DNA of 64,000 nucleotides from Sphingomonadales bacterium UBA2369 (GTDB taxonomy: Bacteria; Pseudomonadota; Alphaproteobacteria; Sphingomonadales; Sphingomonadaceae). The position numbers and the translations under genes are program-made. The number at the start of each line of letters is the position of its first letter. Within the stretch, counting starts at the first letter, position 1. The notes under the pieces were generated by a model. That model had not been told where the DNA came from, did not search any database, and saw only the letters and a list, made by a program, of their open reading frames with translations. Below are positions 24,954 through 33,438 of the stretch, piece by piece. Location of the stretch: NCBI GenBank assembly GCA_002344055.1, contig DDTH01000017.1, positions 344 to 64,343 on the forward strand, in the 5' to 3' direction.

Positions 24954-25739
24954 TTATACGGCCTTCTTCATCACCATGCCGGTGGTCCAGGCCCAGCGGC
25001 CGGCAAACGGCGCGACCTTGAACAGGCCCGCATCCACCTTGTCCAAACCGTTCTTCAGCGGCTCGAACAATTTCGGCGCCTTGGCCGCGACCAAAGCCCC
25101 CATCGACGTCAGCGTGAAGAATTTCGCCTCCACCCCATCGAAGTGCTTCCGCGCCGCGCGGACTTCGCGCATCTTCAGCGGATGCTCGTCCTCGGTCCTA
25201 AGGTGCGGGGTGAAGCGGCGATACAGGTTGATCAGCGCATTGTGCGCCAGCGGCTCCAGGAAGATCGCCGCGCCACCGGGCTTCAGCACCCGCGCGATCG
25301 CCGCATAGGATTTTTCCAGATCGAGATGATGCAGGATCGCCCGGCCGATGACGAGGTCGAAACTCTCGTCCGGAAATTCCAGATCCTCCGCATTCATCCG
25401 CAGCAAGGTGGTCGCGTTCGAAAAGCCCGCTTCGGTCACCGCCTTGCGCGTTTCCTCGATCGCCTCGTCGGAAATGTCGATCGCGGTGACGGTACCGCCC
25501 CATTGGTTCAGCTTCACCGCGTACGAGCTGTCGCCGCAGCCGAATTCCAGCACGGCCGCGCCCTTGGCGCGCGGCTTCACCTCGCCTTCGAACCAGCGAT
25601 AGGCGACGCGCGGCAGTTCGTAGATCGCGTCCGGAGCGCCATGCTCCTGCGCCTCGCCGAATTTGGCGTTGTGAAATGCCCGCTCCGCTTCGAGGCGGCG
25701 GGCGAGATCGGCGTCGGTCTTCGAAGGCAGGCTATCCAT
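24954..25739 (-). CDS. Class I SAM-dependent methyltransferase
   Basis: The 261-residue product has motif I VLEFGCGDSSYAVKL at about 65-79, an acidic motif II (VTAIDISDEAI) and the FDLVIGRAILHHLDLEKSY motif IV region, typical of methyltransferase-11-type enzymes. The substrate is unknown. Its position beside exosortase-associated glycan genes suggests sugar or lipid methylation, but that is inference. The C-terminal 60 residues are basic and hydrophobic. Confidence 0.82.
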   Translation of the reverse strand: MDSLPSKTDADLARRLEAERAFHNAKFGEAQEHGAPDAIYELPRVAYRWFEGEVKPRAKGAAVLEFGCGDSSYAVKLNQWGGTVTAIDISDEAIEETRKAVTEAGFSNATTLLRMNAEDLEFPDESFDLVIGRAILHHLDLEKSYAAIARVLKPGGAAIFLEPLAHNALINLYRRFTPHLRTEDEHPLKMREVRAARKHFDGVEAKFFTLTSMGALVAAKAPKLFEPLKNGLDKVDAGLFKVAPFAGRWAWTTGMVMKKAV

Positions 25740-25789
25740 TGCGCCCGCCTACGCGAAGCGGGTTAAGGGGTGGTTTAGTCCAAACCGAC

Positions 25790-25934
25790 TCCCCTCCCTG
25801 ACAAGGGAGGGGCCGGGGGTGGGTGCGCGCGTCTGCGCGCCAAAAGACTCTCCCGGCCGCGGCGCCAAGCGAGGCATCGAGCCTCGCTCGTCGCTCGACC
25901 CACCCCTGCCCCCTCCCTTCCAGGGAGGGGAAAA
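25790..25934. repeat. Long palindromic repeat
   Basis: CCCCTCCCTGACAAGGGAGG at the left end and CCCTCCCTTCCAGGGAGGGG at the right each form hairpins. The flanking GGGGGTGGGT/ACCCACCCC arms pair with each other, giving a large cruciform-capable element. The style matches the blocks at 9816 and 15323. It fills the space between the methyltransferase and DJ-1/PfpI genes. Confidence 0.7.
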
Positions 25935-25940
25935 AATGGA

Positions 25941-26501
25941 TCAAACACCTTCGAGCGGCGCGTCCGCCGTCTCGACCAGTTCCATGAAGGCCCGCGTGAA
26001 GGCCGGCACGTCCTCCGGCTTGCGGCTGGTGATGATGTTGCCGCTCACCACGACTTCCTCGTCCACCACGTCCGCGCCGGCATTGCGCAGATCGGTGCGG
26101 ATCGATTTCCAGCTGGTCGCCTTGCGGCCGCGCAGCACGTCCGCCTCGACCAGCAGCCACGGCCCGTGACAGATGGAAGCGACCGGCTTGCCCGCATCGG
26201 CGAAGGCGCGGATCAGGCCCACAGTGGTCTCGTCCATCCGCAATCTGTCCGGATTGCGCGTTCCGCCCGGCAGGATCAGGCCGTCATATTCATCGGCCTT
26301 CACCTCGCCCACGACCATGTCCGGCGTGATCGTGCGGGTCTTCTGATCGCCCTTCTCGCCCTGGATCGGATCGGTCTTCAGCGACGCCAGCGTCACGGTC
26401 GCCCCGGCATTTTGCAGCGTCTCATAAGGACCGAACAATTCGCTCTCCTCGAAGCCGTCGGTGGCGATGAAGAGGATGCGGGCGTCCTGGATCGAAGGCA
26501 T
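25941..26501 (-). CDS. DJ-1/PfpI family stress protein
   Basis: The 186-residue product has the nucleophile elbow VASICHGPWLL (Cys about 110), the acid in ATDGFEESE (near 17) and LILPGGTRNPD. This is the YhbO/PfpI arrangement. Proteins of this family are linked to stress resistance and glyoxal or protein repair; the precise activity is debated. The ATG at 26501 is preceded by AGGAA. A longer upstream open frame has no homology. A general-stress-type promoter lies 37 bp upstream. Confidence 0.88.
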   Translation of the reverse strand: MPSIQDARILFIATDGFEESELFGPYETLQNAGATVTLASLKTDPIQGEKGDQKTRTITPDMVVGEVKADEYDGLILPGGTRNPDRLRMDETTVGLIRAFADAGKPVASICHGPWLLVEADVLRGRKATSWKSIRTDLRNAGADVVDEEVVVSGNIITSRKPEDVPAFTRAFMELVETADAPLEGV

Positions 26502-26537
26502 GGGAATTTCCTGCTTGTGAAAGGGTTCTGCACTGAA

Positions 26538-26591
26538 AACCCGCCTTACGCGGCCTTCGTTCCGGAACGAAGCGGCCCCTTCTCGCTTTGT
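26538..26591. promoter_or_regulatory. Candidate bidirectional EcfG-type stress promoter
   Basis: An 18-bp perfect palindrome, CTTCGTTCCGGAACGAAG (26555-26572), places GGAAC on both strands. On the minus strand GGAAC (26563-26559) is followed after 17 nt by GGTT (26541-26538), close to the EcfG consensus GGAAC-N16/17-CGTT and well placed for the PfpI gene. On the plus strand GGAAC (26565-26569) is followed after 17-18 nt by CTTT near the topoisomerase start, which is a weaker match. Confidence 0.5.
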
Positions 26592-26602
26592 GCACTCCAC
26601 CC

Positions 26603-27613
26603 ATGCCGAGCAACCTCTGCACCTTCGTCGACGATCTGGACGCGCCCGGCATCACCCGCCGCAGGCAGGGCCGCCACTGGCTGTATTTCGACGCGAAGGG
26701 AAAGCGCATCACGGATCGCGACGAGATCGACCGGCTGAACGCCATTGGCCTGCCGCCCGCTTATGAACGCGCCTGGTTCTGCCCGAAGGCGAACGGCCAC
26801 ATCCAGGCGATCGGCTACGACGCCCGCGGCCGCCGTCAATATCGCTATCATCCCGATTTTCGCGAACGGCAGGACAAGGAGAAATATGCGCTGATGGCCG
26901 AATTCGGCCGCGCGCTGCCGAAGCTGCGCAAGCAGGTCGAAGCGGATTTGAAGAAACGCAAGGTCGCGAAGGAAACGGTCGTCGCGGCGGTGATCCGCCT
27001 CCTGGATTGCGAGCATATCCGCGTCGGCAACGAACAGTACGCCAAGGCGAACAAGAGCTTCGGCGCCACCACCTTGCGCTCGCGCCACGTCAAGCAGCTC
27101 GGCCGCACGGTGAAGATGCGCTTCAAGGGCAAGCATGGCATCGAGCGCGAGCTGAACATCACCGACCGCAACCTGACCCGCATCGTTCGCAAGGTGCAGG
27201 ATTTGCCCGGCCAGAATCTGTTTCAATATCTGAATGACGAGGGCGAGGCCTGTCCGGTCACCTCCGCCGACGTGAACGATTATATCCGCGACGCGACCGG
27301 CGGCGAATTCACCGCCAAGCATTTCCGCACCTGGGGCGCCTCGGCCTTGTTCTTCGAAACGCTCTGCGCGGCTGAACCCGGCGAGAAGATCGGCCTGAAG
27401 ACCGCCCTTGCCCCTGTCGCCGAAGCGCTCGGCAACACCCCGGCGATGAGCCGCAAATCCTACGTCCACCCGGCGCTGATCGCGGCGGTGAAGGATCGGC
27501 CTGCCGATCCGCTCGGCAAGCTCGAATGCCCGCGCAAGACCTCATATCTCAGCAGCGCCGAACGCGGCCTGCTCCGGTTTCTGGAAAGCCCCCGGCGGCG
27601 AAAGCGGACATGA
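26603..27613 (+). CDS. DNA topoisomerase IB
   Basis: The 336-residue enzyme nicks one strand to relax supercoils, without ATP. Family segments are CEHIRVGNEQYAKANKSFG, with GATTLRSRHV following, and the catalytic tyrosine region MSRKSYVHPALI near residue 288. It is the short poxvirus-like bacterial form. The ATG at 26603 is used; an upstream TTG (26588) would lie in the promoter palindrome. It is divergent from the PfpI gene. Confidence 0.92.
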   Translation: MPSNLCTFVDDLDAPGITRRRQGRHWLYFDAKGKRITDRDEIDRLNAIGLPPAYERAWFCPKANGHIQAIGYDARGRRQYRYHPDFRERQDKEKYALMAEFGRALPKLRKQVEADLKKRKVAKETVVAAVIRLLDCEHIRVGNEQYAKANKSFGATTLRSRHVKQLGRTVKMRFKGKHGIERELNITDRNLTRIVRKVQDLPGQNLFQYLNDEGEACPVTSADVNDYIRDATGGEFTAKHFRTWGASALFFETLCAAEPGEKIGLKTALAPVAEALGNTPAMSRKSYVHPALIAAVKDRPADPLGKLECPRKTSYLSSAERGLLRFLESPRRRKRT

Positions 27614-27656
27614 GCCGGATTTGCCCTCACGGGGACAAGCCGGTTAGAGGGCGCGC

Positions 27657-28742
27657 GTGAATCATTCCGATCTCTTCGCCCAGTGGGACAGTCTGCTCGT
27701 CTGGTTCGAAACGAACTGGCTCGATCTCGTCATCGCCTCGGTCATCGCCGCCGCGACCGTTCTGATCCTGCTCGCCATTCGCGGCGTCGCCCGGCGCGCG
27801 CTCGGGGGCGACGGCGCGGTCGGCTGGCGCGGCGTGGCGGAGCGCGTGGTTGCCCGCACGCGCATGTTCTTCATCGTGATGATGGCGGCGAAGCTGGTCG
27901 TGCTGCAGCTCGATCTGCCGCCCCGGGTCGAGGCCACCGTCCATTTCCTGTTCGTGGTCGCCGCCGCCCTGCAGGCCGCGATCTGGGTCCGCGCCTTCAT
28001 CCTCGCCTCGATCGAGCGACGGATCGGCGCGAGCGAGACGCATGGCACGCTCGGCACCGCGATCGGCCTCATTCGCGTCCTCGTGTCGGTCACCGTCTTC
28101 CTGATCGCCACGATCGTCATTCTCGACAATGTCGGCGTCAACGTCACCGGCCTGATCGCCGGTCTCGGCATTGGCGGCATCGCCATCGGTCTCGCCGCGC
28201 AGGGCATTTTCAAGGATCTCTTCGCTGCCCTTTCGATCGTCTTCGACCGGCCCTTCCGGCGCGGCGATTCCGTCGCGATCGGCGGCCCCAACGGCTTCAC
28301 CGGCACCGTGGAGGATATCGGCCTGCGCACCACACGCCTGCGCGCGCTCGATGGCGAACTGGTCGCGATCGGCAACGACAAATTGCTGCAGGACCGCATC
28401 CACAATTATGCGCTGCGCACCCGCCGCCGTTCCGTCATGGCGATCAAGGTCGATCCGGCGACGCCCGCGGATCTGCTCGCGAAGGCGCCCGCGGCGCTGC
28501 ACGAGGTGGTGGACGCGGTGGACAATGCCGATTTCGACCGCGCCCATGTCGTCAAGGTCGACCCGGACTTCATCCAGATAGACCTGGTCTATTATATCGA
28601 CAGCGGCGACATGGTGCCTTTCCTGAACGCCCGGCAGGCGATCATCCTGGGCATGCTGCGCAGCCTGGCAGACCTGGGCATAGCCGTCGCCCCGCCGACG
28701 GAAGACCCGCCCGCGCCGTTCGATCCGAACAAAAGAGGCTAG
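27657..28742 (+). CDS. MscS-family mechanosensitive ion channel
   Basis: The 361-residue product has about four N-terminal hydrophobic segments. The pore-lining TM3 is rich in Gly and Ala (GLIAGLGIGGIAIGLAAQGIFKD, read in part) and is followed by the beta-domain FDRPFRRGDSVAIGG and GTVEDIGLRTTRLRAL. It is an inner-membrane osmotic release valve. The start is GTG at 27657. It is longer at the N-terminus than E. coli MscS. Confidence 0.93.
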   Translation: MNHSDLFAQWDSLLVWFETNWLDLVIASVIAAATVLILLAIRGVARRALGGDGAVGWRGVAERVVARTRMFFIVMMAAKLVVLQLDLPPRVEATVHFLFVVAAALQAAIWVRAFILASIERRIGASETHGTLGTAIGLIRVLVSVTVFLIATIVILDNVGVNVTGLIAGLGIGGIAIGLAAQGIFKDLFAALSIVFDRPFRRGDSVAIGGPNGFTGTVEDIGLRTTRLRALDGELVAIGNDKLLQDRIHNYALRTRRRSVMAIKVDPATPADLLAKAPAALHEVVDAVDNADFDRAHVVKVDPDFIQIDLVYYIDSGDMVPFLNARQAIILGMLRSLADLGIAVAPPTEDPPAPFDPNKRG

Positions 28743-28743
28743 A

Positions 28744-28842
28744 GCGATTTCAAGCCGGGCGGGATCACCTGGCGACTCGGAAATCGCGGCAAATCAAGAA
28801 TCTGAAGCGACCGGGTCGGCGCAGCCGAGCCGAAAGTCGCTT
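28744..28842. terminator. Inverted repeats between convergent genes
   Basis: GCGATTTC (28744-28751) pairs with GAAATCGC (28780-28787), and AAGCGAC (28805-28811) pairs with GTCGCTT (28836-28842), the latter enclosing TCGGC/GCCGA. TTTA follows on the plus strand. This looks like a bidirectional terminator for mscS and the opposite gene. Confidence 0.5.
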
Positions 28843-29306
28843 TAGCGCCGTTCCCAGTCGTCGGCCCGGTTGGGTCGGCTGCGAACGCCGCAATCGGGCC
28901 GACGGCCTTGCGCCTGCTGCCGCTCCGCGCGCCATTGGCATTCTTGCTGGCGCAATGCTCTCAAGCCTCCGCCCTGACCGACAGTCTGATTGTCGAAGCG
29001 TCCCATCGCTTCTTCGTCATTGATCCGCGCCGTCCACGACGCATCGCGATCCTCGTCCGAGCGCTGGTTCCGGAATTGCTGCGGCACGCGATAGGGGCTG
29101 TTCTCGTCGTAGCGCTCGCCACGCACGACCATCTCGCCTTCTTCTTCCGGCGGCTCCTCGCCTTCGGGGCGCGGCTGAACCGGGGCGGGCGGGCCGACGA
29201 CCCGCGCGGGGGCCGGAGGACCCACCATGGCTGGCGCCGGAGGGCCGACCACGGCCGGCTGCGCCAGAAGCAACAGGGCCGCAGCGAGGAGGATGGATCC
29301 CATCAT
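28842..29306 (-). CDS. Exported Pro-rich hypothetical protein
   Basis: The 154-residue product has a signal peptide (MMGSILLAAALLLLAQ) and then repeated VGPPAPA units (about residues 19-43). An acidic stretch leads into EMVVRGERYDENSPYRVP, and the end is charged with two Cys. The EMVVRGER piece faintly recalls the IVVTGxR motif of TonB-receptor plugs seen elsewhere in the window. Its function is unknown. Confidence 0.6.
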   Translation of the reverse strand: MMGSILLAAALLLLAQPAVVGPPAPAMVGPPAPARVVGPPAPVQPRPEGEEPPEEEGEMVVRGERYDENSPYRVPQQFRNQRSDEDRDASWTARINDEEAMGRFDNQTVGQGGGLRALRQQECQWRAERQQAQGRRPDCGVRSRPNRADDWERR

Positions 29307-29344
29307 CCCTGACTGTCAGCCAAATGCGGCCCAATCGGGGCAGT

Positions 29345-32326
29345 TCAAAACCCGACATCCTCGAGGCTGAGCAGGGTCGCATTGCCGCCCGCGCTGGTCG
29401 TGTCGGTGCTGGTCGTCCGCTCGGCGCAGAAACGCGGCAGGTAATTCGGCCCGCCCGCCTTCGGCCCGGTACCGGAGAGCCCTTCCCCGCCGAACGGCTG
29501 CGAGCCGACGATGGCGCCGATCATCGATCGGTTGACGTAGAGATTGCCAGCTTCCGATAACCCCTCCACCGTTTCGGCCGCCCGGGCGATGCGGCTGTGC
29601 AGGCCCATGGTGAGGCCGTAGCCGCTGGCATTCACCCGATGCACCGTCTCGGCCAATTTGCCCGCTTCCCAGGTCGTGACGTGCAGCAGCGGCCCGAAAA
29701 ACTCCGCCTGCAGATCCTCGATCGCATCGAGCCGGATCAAGGTCGGCGGCACAAACAGGCCTTCCGCGGGCACCTCGATCGTCTTCAGGATGCGATCCTT
29801 CATCGCCTCGCGGCGGCCCATGAGCTTGTCATAGCTCGGCTGGTCGATGACCGGCCCGACATCGGTGCGCGGATCGGCCGGATCGCCGACGATCAGCGTG
29901 TCCATCGCCCCGCGCAGCATGTCGACGGTGCGCTGCGCCACTTCCTCCTGCAGCACCAGCAGCCGCAGCGCCGAGCAACGCTGCCCGGCCGAACGGAAGG
30001 CCGAGGTCACCACGTCGATCACCACCTGCTCCGGCAGAGCAGTGGAATCGACGATCATCGCGTTGATCCCGCCTGTCTCGGCGATCAGCGGCACGATCGG
30101 CCTCGCGTCGTCTCCAATCAGCGTGCGCGCGATCGTCTTCGCGGTGGCGGTCGAGCCGGTGAAGGCGACGCCGGCGATGCGCACATCCTCCATCAGTTTC
30201 TGCCCCATGTCGCGGCGGCCCACGGCGAGGATCAAAACATCCTCCGGCACGCCCGCTTCATGCGCCAGCTTCACTGCATAGGCCGCAATCTCCGGCGTCT
30301 GCGAGGCGGGTTTGGCGACCACGCTGTTCCCCGCCGCAAGCGCCGCCGAGCATTGCCCCAGGAAGATGGCCAGCGGGAAATTCCATGGCGCGATGCACAC
30401 CCAGGCTCCACGCCCTTCCATGCGCAGCACGTTGCGCTCCCCCGTCGGCCCCGGCAGCTCGATCGGCTGCAGCCGCGCGCGCGCCTGCGCCGCATAATAA
30501 CGGCAGAAATCCACCGCCTCGCGCACTTCGGCCAGCGCGTCGGGAATGGTCTTCTTCGCCTCCTGCACGCAGATCCGCATCAGCATGTCGCGGTCGCGCT
30601 CCAGCAGATTGGCCAGCCGGTCCAGCACTCCCGCCCGGTCTTCGACGCTGCGCTTAGACCAGCTCGCGAAGCCGCCCAGCGCCCGCGTCACCAGCGCGTC
30701 CGCGTCCACCGGCGGGATCGGCGCCGACGCGATCGGCCCGGCCACCGCCGCGGCGACCCGCTTCAGCTCGTCATCTTCCTGCAGGTCGAGGCCCTGGCTG
30801 TTCTTCCGCTCCGGCGCGAACAGATCCTCGGGCAGCGGGATGCTCGGATGCCGCGAGCCGCCCACCGACGCGATCTTCGCCACCGGATCGGCCAGCAGGT
30901 CCGCATCGCTCAGATTCTCATCCGCCAGCTGGTGCACGAACGAGCTGTTCGCTCCATTCTCCAGCAGACGCCGCACCAGATAGGCCAGCAAGTCGCGATG
31001 CCCGCCGACCGGCGCGTAAATGCGCGTATGATAGCCCTGCTCACGGACCAATTGCTCGTACAGCCCCTCGCCCATGCCGTGCAGCCGCTGGAACTCGAAG
31101 TCGCGGCTGTCGCCCGCCCATTCCAGGATGGTCGCCACCGTCAGCGCATTGTGCGTCGCGAAGGCCGGATAGATGTTCGCCGCATCCAGCATGTCGCGCG
31201 CGCAGGCCATGTAGGACACGTCCGTCGCCGCCTTGCGCGTAAACAGCGGATAGTCCGAAAGCCCCGCCTCCTGCGTCCGCTTGATCTCGCTGTCCCAATA
31301 AGCGCCCTTCACCAGCCGCGCCGCGATCCGCCGCCCGGTCCGCTTGCCCAGATTGTCGGCCCAGGCCACCACCGGCCGCGCACGCTTGGAATAGGCCTGG
31401 ATCGCCATGCCGAGTCCGTCCCAGCCCTTCAGCGCGTCCAGCCCGGCGACCGCCTCGATGATGTCGAGACTCATCTCCAGCCGCTCGCTCTCCTCCGCAT
31501 CCACGGTAAGCCCGATGCCAAGCTCTGCAGACAACACCGCCAGCCGCTCCAATTGCCCGATCAGCGAAGGCACCGCGCGCTCCGCCTGCGCCACCTCGTA
31601 GCGCGGGTGCAGAGCCGACAATTTCACCGAAATGCTGTGCCCTTGCTCCGGCACCTTGCCGACCGCGCGGATCGCATCCTCATAGGCGGCGAAATAGCGC
31701 TCGCCATCCTCGAACGTCCGCGCCGCCTCGCCCAGCATGTCGAAACTGGCGGTGAAGCCCTTATTCTCGGACTTCTTCATCCGCTTGATCGCTTCCTCGA
31801 TCGTGCGGCCCATGACGAAAATCTCGCCCATCATCCGCATCGCGACGCCCACGCCCTCGCGCACGAACGGCTCCCCGGCGCGGCTCATCAGCTTCTTCAG
31901 CGCGCTCGCTTTCTCGCTATCGCCCACCAGCGCCCGGCCGATCACCAGCCCCCAGGTCGCGGTATTCACCAGCCGCGACCCCGATTGCCCGCGATGCTTG
32001 CCCCAATCGCCGTCGTCGAGCTTGTCCGCGATCAGATCGTCCGCCGTCTCCGGGTCCGGCACGCGCAGGAACGCCTCCGCAAGGCTCAGCAACGCCACGC
32101 CCTCGCTCGTATTCAGCCGATATTCCTGCAGAAACTGGTTCACCCACCCTTTCGATTGCGCCGCCCGCAAATCGCCGAGCAGCCCCGTCGCCCGCGCCTC
32201 CACGCCCGCACGCCCCGCCGCATCCACCCCGGCCCGCGCCAGCAGCGGCTTCAGCACGTCCGGCTCCGGGGCACGATGCAAACGGTCGATCTCGCGGCGG
32301 AGTTCGATGGTGCGGGGGTCGGTCAT
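29345..32326 (-). CDS. putA: Bifunctional proline dehydrogenase / glutamate-semialdehyde dehydrogenase
   Basis: The 993-residue enzyme oxidises proline to glutamate. The FAD-binding barrel domain (about 80-450) includes SVKLSALHPRYEVAQ and RLVKGAYWDSEIKR. The aldehyde-dehydrogenase domain (about 510-980) has APWNFPLAIFLGQ, FTGSTATAK, the Glu segment IAETGG and the Cys segment SAGQRCSALR. There is no N-terminal ribbon-helix-helix, so this is the short, non-regulatory PutA form, dual-enzyme only. The gene is monocistronic and divergent from the MaoC gene. Confidence 0.95.
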   Translation of the reverse strand: MTDPRTIELRREIDRLHRAPEPDVLKPLLARAGVDAAGRAGVEARATGLLGDLRAAQSKGWVNQFLQEYRLNTSEGVALLSLAEAFLRVPDPETADDLIADKLDDGDWGKHRGQSGSRLVNTATWGLVIGRALVGDSEKASALKKLMSRAGEPFVREGVGVAMRMMGEIFVMGRTIEEAIKRMKKSENKGFTASFDMLGEAARTFEDGERYFAAYEDAIRAVGKVPEQGHSISVKLSALHPRYEVAQAERAVPSLIGQLERLAVLSAELGIGLTVDAEESERLEMSLDIIEAVAGLDALKGWDGLGMAIQAYSKRARPVVAWADNLGKRTGRRIAARLVKGAYWDSEIKRTQEAGLSDYPLFTRKAATDVSYMACARDMLDAANIYPAFATHNALTVATILEWAGDSRDFEFQRLHGMGEGLYEQLVREQGYHTRIYAPVGGHRDLLAYLVRRLLENGANSSFVHQLADENLSDADLLADPVAKIASVGGSRHPSIPLPEDLFAPERKNSQGLDLQEDDELKRVAAAVAGPIASAPIPPVDADALVTRALGGFASWSKRSVEDRAGVLDRLANLLERDRDMLMRICVQEAKKTIPDALAEVREAVDFCRYYAAQARARLQPIELPGPTGERNVLRMEGRGAWVCIAPWNFPLAIFLGQCSAALAAGNSVVAKPASQTPEIAAYAVKLAHEAGVPEDVLILAVGRRDMGQKLMEDVRIAGVAFTGSTATAKTIARTLIGDDARPIVPLIAETGGINAMIVDSTALPEQVVIDVVTSAFRSAGQRCSALRLLVLQEEVAQRTVDMLRGAMDTLIVGDPADPRTDVGPVIDQPSYDKLMGRREAMKDRILKTIEVPAEGLFVPPTLIRLDAIEDLQAEFFGPLLHVTTWEAGKLAETVHRVNASGYGLTMGLHSRIARAAETVEGLSEAGNLYVNRSMIGAIVGSQPFGGEGLSGTGPKAGGPNYLPRFCAERTTSTDTTSAGGNATLLSLEDVGF

Positions 32327-32404
32327 GATGGATCTTTCCGGGGCTTGTCTGCCGCGTCGGCGGCTCTATTCCGGCCCGATTAGCGCTGCTCACAAGGAGG
32401 CTCA

Positions 32405-32860
32405 ATGCCGGTCGCCAGTCTTGAGGAAATCCAGTCGAAAGTCGGCACCGAAATCGGGGTGAGCGACTGGATCACGGTCGATCAGGACCGCATCGACCGC
32501 TTCGCCGAAGTGACCGAGGACCGCCAGTTCATCCACGTCGATCCCGAAGCCGCGGCCAAGACCGTCTTCCGCGGCACCATCGCCCACGGCTTCCTTTCCC
32601 TCTCCCTGCTCAGTCGCTTCGGCGAGGACGCCTTCCTGCAGCCGCCGAACGTCCGCATGGGCGTGAACTATGGCTTCGAGAAGATCCGCTTCATCGCCCC
32701 GGTGAGAGCCGGCAAGCGCGTTCGCGGCCGCTTCCACCTGAAAAGCGCCACCGAACGCAAACCCCGCCAATGGGAATTCCACCACGAGGTGACGGTCGAG
32801 ATCGAAGGCGAGGACAAGCCCGCGCTGACGGCGGAATGGATCGGGCTAATCTATATCTGA
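32405..32860 (+). CDS. MaoC-like hotdog-fold dehydratase
   Basis: The 151-residue product has the hydratase-2 motif FAEVTEDRQFIHVDPE (catalytic Asp/His pair, about residues 35-50) and the GTIAHGFLSLSLLSRF hotdog helix. It should hydrate enoyl-CoAs or act as a related thioester dehydratase. AAGGAGG at 32394-32400 gives a strong start. It is divergent from putA. Confidence 0.9.
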   Translation: MPVASLEEIQSKVGTEIGVSDWITVDQDRIDRFAEVTEDRQFIHVDPEAAAKTVFRGTIAHGFLSLSLLSRFGEDAFLQPPNVRMGVNYGFEKIRFIAPVRAGKRVRGRFHLKSATERKPRQWEFHHEVTVEIEGEDKPALTAEWIGLIYI

Positions 32861-32952
32861 GACACTCCCTCTTCCTTGCCGGAGAAGAGCGAGAAAGCCG
32901 TCTGACCCGCAGGACGCTATGCGGTCGATTGACCGACGACTTGATACCAAGG

Positions 32953-33147
32953 TCAGCGTTCGATGACCCCGCCTCGAAAGCGGAGCTTCCAGAAGGTCGC
33001 CAAGTTCAGCAACGCAGTGAGAAGCCAGATCGGTCCCATGTAGCGATGCAGCCAGCCTCCCGGCTCATACAATTGATGCCAGTAGCCCACCGCCAGAAAA
33101 AGCGCCATCATTGCACCCGTTAGGTGCATCCAGCGCAGCGATGTCAT
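32953..33147 (-). CDS. Small membrane protein
   Basis: The product is 64 residues from ATG 33147, with two hydrophobic stretches (MMALFLAVGYWHQLY and YMGPIWLLTALLNLATFW) and a basic end. The chosen start forms an ATGA overlap with the stop of the upstream gene. An ATG five codons earlier is possible. Its function is unknown. Confidence 0.45.
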   Translation of the reverse strand: MTSLRWMHLTGAMMALFLAVGYWHQLYEPGGWLHRYMGPIWLLTALLNLATFWKLRFRGGVIER

Positions 33148-33395
33148 TGGGCTTCCCGCCATTGGCTTGTCCCGCCCTTGAGCCTCGCACGGGCCTCGGC
33201 GAGTTCGCTCTGCTCAAACACATCCCCGTGACCGGCCAGCGCCCGCAAGGCATCACGACGCTCCGCCATGACCTTGTGTGCAATCTGCATCTGGAGTCCA
33301 GGCTCCGGTAAGGCGCGCTTACGACCGGTCACGGCTTGATTATGTCCAATCGAGGTGTGACTGTCCAGCGAACGCCCCCTATGCAGCGCCTTCAT
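33144..33395 (-). CDS. Small soluble hypothetical protein
   Basis: The frame is up to 83 residues, and the coding part may start at an internal ATG giving about 48 residues beginning MQIAHKVMAERRDALRALAG. That helix resembles N-terminal helices of small antitoxin-like proteins, but no toxin partner is recognisable. The ATGA junction with the downstream membrane gene is the main support. Confidence 0.35.
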   Translation of the reverse strand: MKALHRGRSLDSHTSIGHNQAVTGRKRALPEPGLQMQIAHKVMAERRDALRALAGHGDVFEQSELAEARARLKGGTSQWREAQ

Positions 33396-33438
33396 ACGCC
33401 GCTAGAGGCACTTTACGTTTACGGAAAGGGAAACCCGC

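Noticed and set aside
29597..32383. 928-codon open frame opposite putA
   Set aside because: It is an Arg/His/Gln-rich shadow of the PutA gene with no domain.
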